Assembly: GCA_027488055.1 (NCBI GenBank)
Contig: JAIYCK010000086.1
Coordinates: 1 to 7,204 of the forward strand
Length of the DNA stretch: 7,204 bases
Direction of reading: 5' to 3'
Source of the DNA: Flavobacteriales bacterium
GTDB taxonomy: Bacteria; Bacteroidota; Bacteroidia; Flavobacteriales_D; Sanyastnellaceae
Part shown: positions 5,080 to 7,204 of the stretch, piece after piece
Position numbering within the stretch: the stretch's first letter is position 1
Layout: each line of letters begins with the position of its first letter
Translations under genes and position numbers: made by a program
The notes under the pieces: model-generated
Databases searched by the model: none
What the model was told of the DNA's origin: nothing
What the model saw: the letters and a program-made list of their open reading frames with translations, nothing else

Positions 5080-6720
5080 ATGGAGAACTCACTCAGATTC
5101 GATTTGCCGACCAATAATTCTTCGATCATCAAGGTGATCGGTGTAGGCGGCGGAGGCAGCAACGCTGTAAACTACATGTACGAGATGGGCATTAAGGGCG
5201 TCGATTTTATCGTATGCAATACCGATGCACAATCATTGGAAAAAAGTCCAGTACCAACTAAAATTCAACTTGGCAATACATTGACAGAAGGCCGCGGAGC
5301 GGGTTCCATCCCTGAGGTGGGTCGCAATGCAGCCATCGAAAGTCTTAATGAAGTGCATGAGCTGCTTTCTGATAAAACCAATATGGTTTTTATCACAGCA
5401 GGCATGGGCGGTGGCACAGGTACTGGTGCTGCGCCAATCATTGCCAAAGCAGCTAAAGAGATGGGCATTCTTACAGTTGGAATTGTGACCTATCCTTTTA
5501 TGTTCGAAGGCCGCAAGCGTTCGTCGCAAGCGGAATTGGGACTTAAAGAAATGCGCGAAGCAGTAGACACGCTATTAGTAATTCGCAACGATAAGTTGAG
5601 AGAATTGTACGGCAATCTTTCGTTGAAACAAGCGTTCGCCCACGCCGATGAAGTGCTTTGCACTGCAGCAAAAGGGATCGCTGAGGTCATCACCAACATT
5701 GGTACGGTGAATGTCGATATGAACGATATCAATACTGTAATGAAAGCCAGCGGTGTAGCGCTCATGGGGGCTGGTCGTGCAAGCGGCGAGGGTCGTGCCA
5801 AACGTGCTATTCAGAGCGCGTTGGAATCGCCTTTGCTCAACGACAACGATATCAATGGCGCAAACTTCATCTTATTGAACGTAACTTATGGCAACGAAGA
5901 ATTGTTGATGGACGAGATCAGTGAAATCACTGATTACATCCAAGATCAAGCTGGTCAAGAGGCCGAGGTAATTTGGGGTTATGGACATGATGAGTCATTG
6001 GGTGACGACATTTGTGCTACTGTGATTGCAACTGGTTTTGTTGCCAAAACAGTCGATCAAGCCTTGCCAACGCAAGAAAGTGAGCCAAAACGCATGTGGT
6101 TAGAAGCACAAGGTGCAAAAGAAATTACGGAGAAGATTGAGAAACCATTGACACATCTGCCTGAAGAAACGCAAGCAGAAGTTACCAATACCGAACTTCC
6201 TTATGTGAAAATCGTGGAAACTCCTATTGAGTTCGAATTCGAAGTACAGAACAATATTCCTCAGGATGTAATTACCCAAGCGGAACTTTTCTCTTCGGAT
6301 GAAATTCCTGCGCTTTCTACCATGAAATTTGAAGCACAGGACCTCAACCCATCTGAATTACCAAAAATAGACCTTACTCAGGCCAAAGCAGCCAGTGTAA
6401 GCACTGAGGCAGTTGTCAACACTTTTTCTCACAAAGAAGAAATGTTGAGCGATCGTCCTACACGCAATGAGGTTACTATTCGTAACAAGGAACGTGAAAT
6501 GCGTATCAAAGAGTTATCTATCAAATTAAAAACCCCAAGTGGATTAAGCGATTTGGAAGAAGAACCTGCATACATGCGCAGAAAAGTGAACTTGGACACT
6601 GTGAAGAATAGCAACGAAAGCACCGTTTCTCGTTTCTCATTGAATGAAACAGTAGATGAGAATGGACAAAAGAGAGTGGAGCTTCGTGACAATCCATTTT
6701 TGCACGATAACGTAGATTAA
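5080..6720 (+). CDS. ftsZ: Cell division protein FtsZ
   Basis: A 546-residue tubulin-like GTPase that polymerises at mid-cell into the Z ring and recruits the division machinery. The GTPase core shows GVGGGGSNAV (21-30), the nucleotide-contacting CNTDAQ (46-51), the tubulin signature GMGGGTGTGA (108-117), and NVDMNDINTVM (211-221), the T7 loop with Asp213 and Asp216 that completes the active site of the neighbouring subunit. The core ends near residue 325 at ATVIATGF...KTVD. A long, acidic, low-complexity linker follows (about 330-485). Then come a basic helix-like stretch (RNKEREMRIKELSIKL, 468-483) and DLEEEPAYMRRKVNL (491-505), which resembles the FtsA/ZipA-binding peptide, and finally a tail ending NPFLHDNVD. 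Length and tail are typical of Bacteroidota FtsZ. All catalytic residues are present. ftsA is not upstream; the gene stands alone, with a divergent neighbour and its own terminator. Confidence 0.98.
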   Translation: MENSLRFDLPTNNSSIIKVIGVGGGGSNAVNYMYEMGIKGVDFIVCNTDAQSLEKSPVPTKIQLGNTLTEGRGAGSIPEVGRNAAIESLNEVHELLSDKTNMVFITAGMGGGTGTGAAPIIAKAAKEMGILTVGIVTYPFMFEGRKRSSQAELGLKEMREAVDTLLVIRNDKLRELYGNLSLKQAFAHADEVLCTAAKGIAEVITNIGTVNVDMNDINTVMKASGVALMGAGRASGEGRAKRAIQSALESPLLNDNDINGANFILLNVTYGNEELLMDEISEITDYIQDQAGQEAEVIWGYGHDESLGDDICATVIATGFVAKTVDQALPTQESEPKRMWLEAQGAKEITEKIEKPLTHLPEETQAEVTNTELPYVKIVETPIEFEFEVQNNIPQDVITQAELFSSDEIPALSTMKFEAQDLNPSELPKIDLTQAKAASVSTEAVVNTFSHKEEMLSDRPTRNEVTIRNKEREMRIKELSIKLKTPSGLSDLEEEPAYMRRKVNLDTVKNSNESTVSRFSLNETVDENGQKRVELRDNPFLHDNVD

Positions 6721-6740
6721 TATTATCTATCTAATATCAA

Positions 6741-6775
6741 GGGGGTCGACTTTCATCTGAGTCGGCCCTTTTTTT
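6741..6775 (+). terminator. Intrinsic terminator of ftsZ
   Basis: GGGTCGACT (6743-6751) pairs with AGTCGGCCC (6760-6768), nine base pairs including one G-U, around an 8-base loop and followed by seven T. It begins about 20 bases after the ftsZ stop. This marks ftsZ as the end of its transcript and implies that terC needs its own promoter or read-through. Confidence 0.88.
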
Positions 6776-6781
6776 ATATAC

Positions 6782-6918
6782 AATCCCCAACGGAGTCATC
6801 TGCATAATGGGCCTATTTAGGGATGCAGGTTAATCGTTATGTGGCATTGAATTGGGTTAATTCTGCCTCCTCACGCGAGGAATAGAGGATTTCGGATTAT
6901 CTTCGAAGCCGATTTTTG
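6782..6918 (+). promoter_or_regulatory. Possible structured leader or promoter region upstream of terC
   Basis: The spacer between the ftsZ terminator and terC can form three consecutive hairpins: ATCTGCAT/ATGCAGGT (6798-6830, 8 bp with one G-U), GGCA..GAATT/AATTC-TGCC (6843-6867, 9 bp with a 2-base bulge) and TCCTC/GAGGA (6868-6881, tetraloop ACGC). AATCC (6782-6786) and GGATT (6887-6891) could close them as an outer helix. Further on, CGG..AAGCCG (6893-6911 area) precedes ATTTTTG. terC genes are known hosts of the manganese yybP-ykoY riboswitch, but I cannot recognise that motif here. GATTTTTG (6911-6918), 20 bases before the ATG, is instead a near match to the -7 box; if it is the promoter, the hairpins are not in the mRNA. 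Confidence 0.3.
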
Positions 6919-6938
6919 TACACAAGAAATCTATAGTT

Positions 6939-7204
6939 ATGGAAGCATATATAGAGGTATTTTCCTCACTCGCAGGCGTCATCAGTTTGTTTACTTTGGT
7001 CATTTTGGAGCTCGTATTGGGCATCGACAATATTATTTTTATCGCGATTATTTGCGGATATATCCCGAATAAAAAGGATCAGAAGAAAGCACGTACCATC
7101 GGTCTAATGTTGGCTTTGATCGTGCGTATCATCCTGCTATCATTCATATCCTTCATTACTAAAATGACGGACCCATTGTTTCATCTCGGAGATAGTCCTG
7201 TCAC
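6939..7204 (+). CDS. TerC family integral membrane protein, 5' part only
   Basis: The first 88 codons are visible before the window ends. The start MEAYIEVFSSLAGVISLFTLVILELVLGIDNIIFIAIICGYIP contains the TerC family hallmark: a first membrane helix leading into LELVLGIDNIIFI (about 23-35), with Glu24, Asp30 and Asn31 within the membrane. A cytoplasmic-looking basic loop, NKKDQKKAR (44-52), follows, then a second helix, TIGLMLALIVRIILLSFISFI (53-73), and DPLFHLGD. TerC proteins are polytopic inner-membrane proteins linked to tellurite resistance. Several members are now tied to manganese export or to metal loading of secreted proteins; which applies here cannot be told. The complete protein is probably about 250-330 residues. 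The ATG is preceded by an A/T-rich stretch without a Shine-Dalgarno. It follows ftsZ on the same strand but is separated by a terminator, so it is likely transcribed independently. Confidence 0.88.
   Translation, partial: MEAYIEVFSSLAGVISLFTLVILELVLGIDNIIFIAIICGYIPNKKDQKKARTIGLMLALIVRIILLSFISFITKMTDPLFHLGDSPV

Noticed and set aside
5233..5801. Minus-strand open frames opposite ftsZ
   Set aside because: They are shadows of the highly conserved FtsZ GTPase domain; the plus strand explains the region completely.
6782..6891. A tRNA-like cloverleaf in the terC leader
   Set aside because: The helices do not have tRNA arm lengths, there is no T-loop GTTCNANNC, and the span is too long.

Overview
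The window looks like chromosomal DNA from a member of the Bacteroidota, most likely the Flavobacteriales or a close relative. Three things point there. FtsZ has a long linker and the ...FLHDNVD tail. A DUF4290 gene and a PorV2-type outer-membrane protein are present, both families largely confined to this phylum. Several genes lack a Shine-Dalgarno sequence and instead have copies of, or near matches to, the Bacteroidota -7 box TAnnTTTG upstream. The family placement is inference; no rRNA or other phylogenetic marker is present.

Left part (1-3986, minus strand). Reading from right to left, hemA, hemC and hemD form a compact tetrapyrrole operon. They encode glutamyl-tRNA reductase, hydroxymethylbilane synthase and uroporphyrinogen-III synthase: the entry step of the C5 pathway plus the two steps that build and close the macrocycle. 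hemC and hemD overlap by 4 bases. hemB, hemL and hemE are not here. Beyond hemD, after a 52-base gap, is a porV2-like gene on the same strand; it has its own -7-like box and runs off the left end.

Middle (3987-5079). Upstream of hemA is a perfect 18-bp palindrome resembling an FNR-type operator. Next comes the end of a DUF4290 gene whose stop codon lies in the loop of its own intrinsic terminator. DUF4290 and ftsZ are divergent, separated by a 299-bp spacer.

Right part (5080-7204, plus strand). An intact ftsZ is followed by a good terminator, a 163-base spacer able to form several consecutive RNA helices, and the 5' end of a TerC-family membrane protein that runs off the right end. ftsA is not upstream of ftsZ, so ftsZ is not in its usual division-cluster position here.

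There is no rRNA, tRNA, CRISPR array, insertion sequence or phage gene. The genes are ordinary housekeeping genes and I see no clearly new system. The points most worth checking are the structured terC leader, the palindrome at hemA, the terminator with the stop codon in its loop, and the displaced ftsZ.
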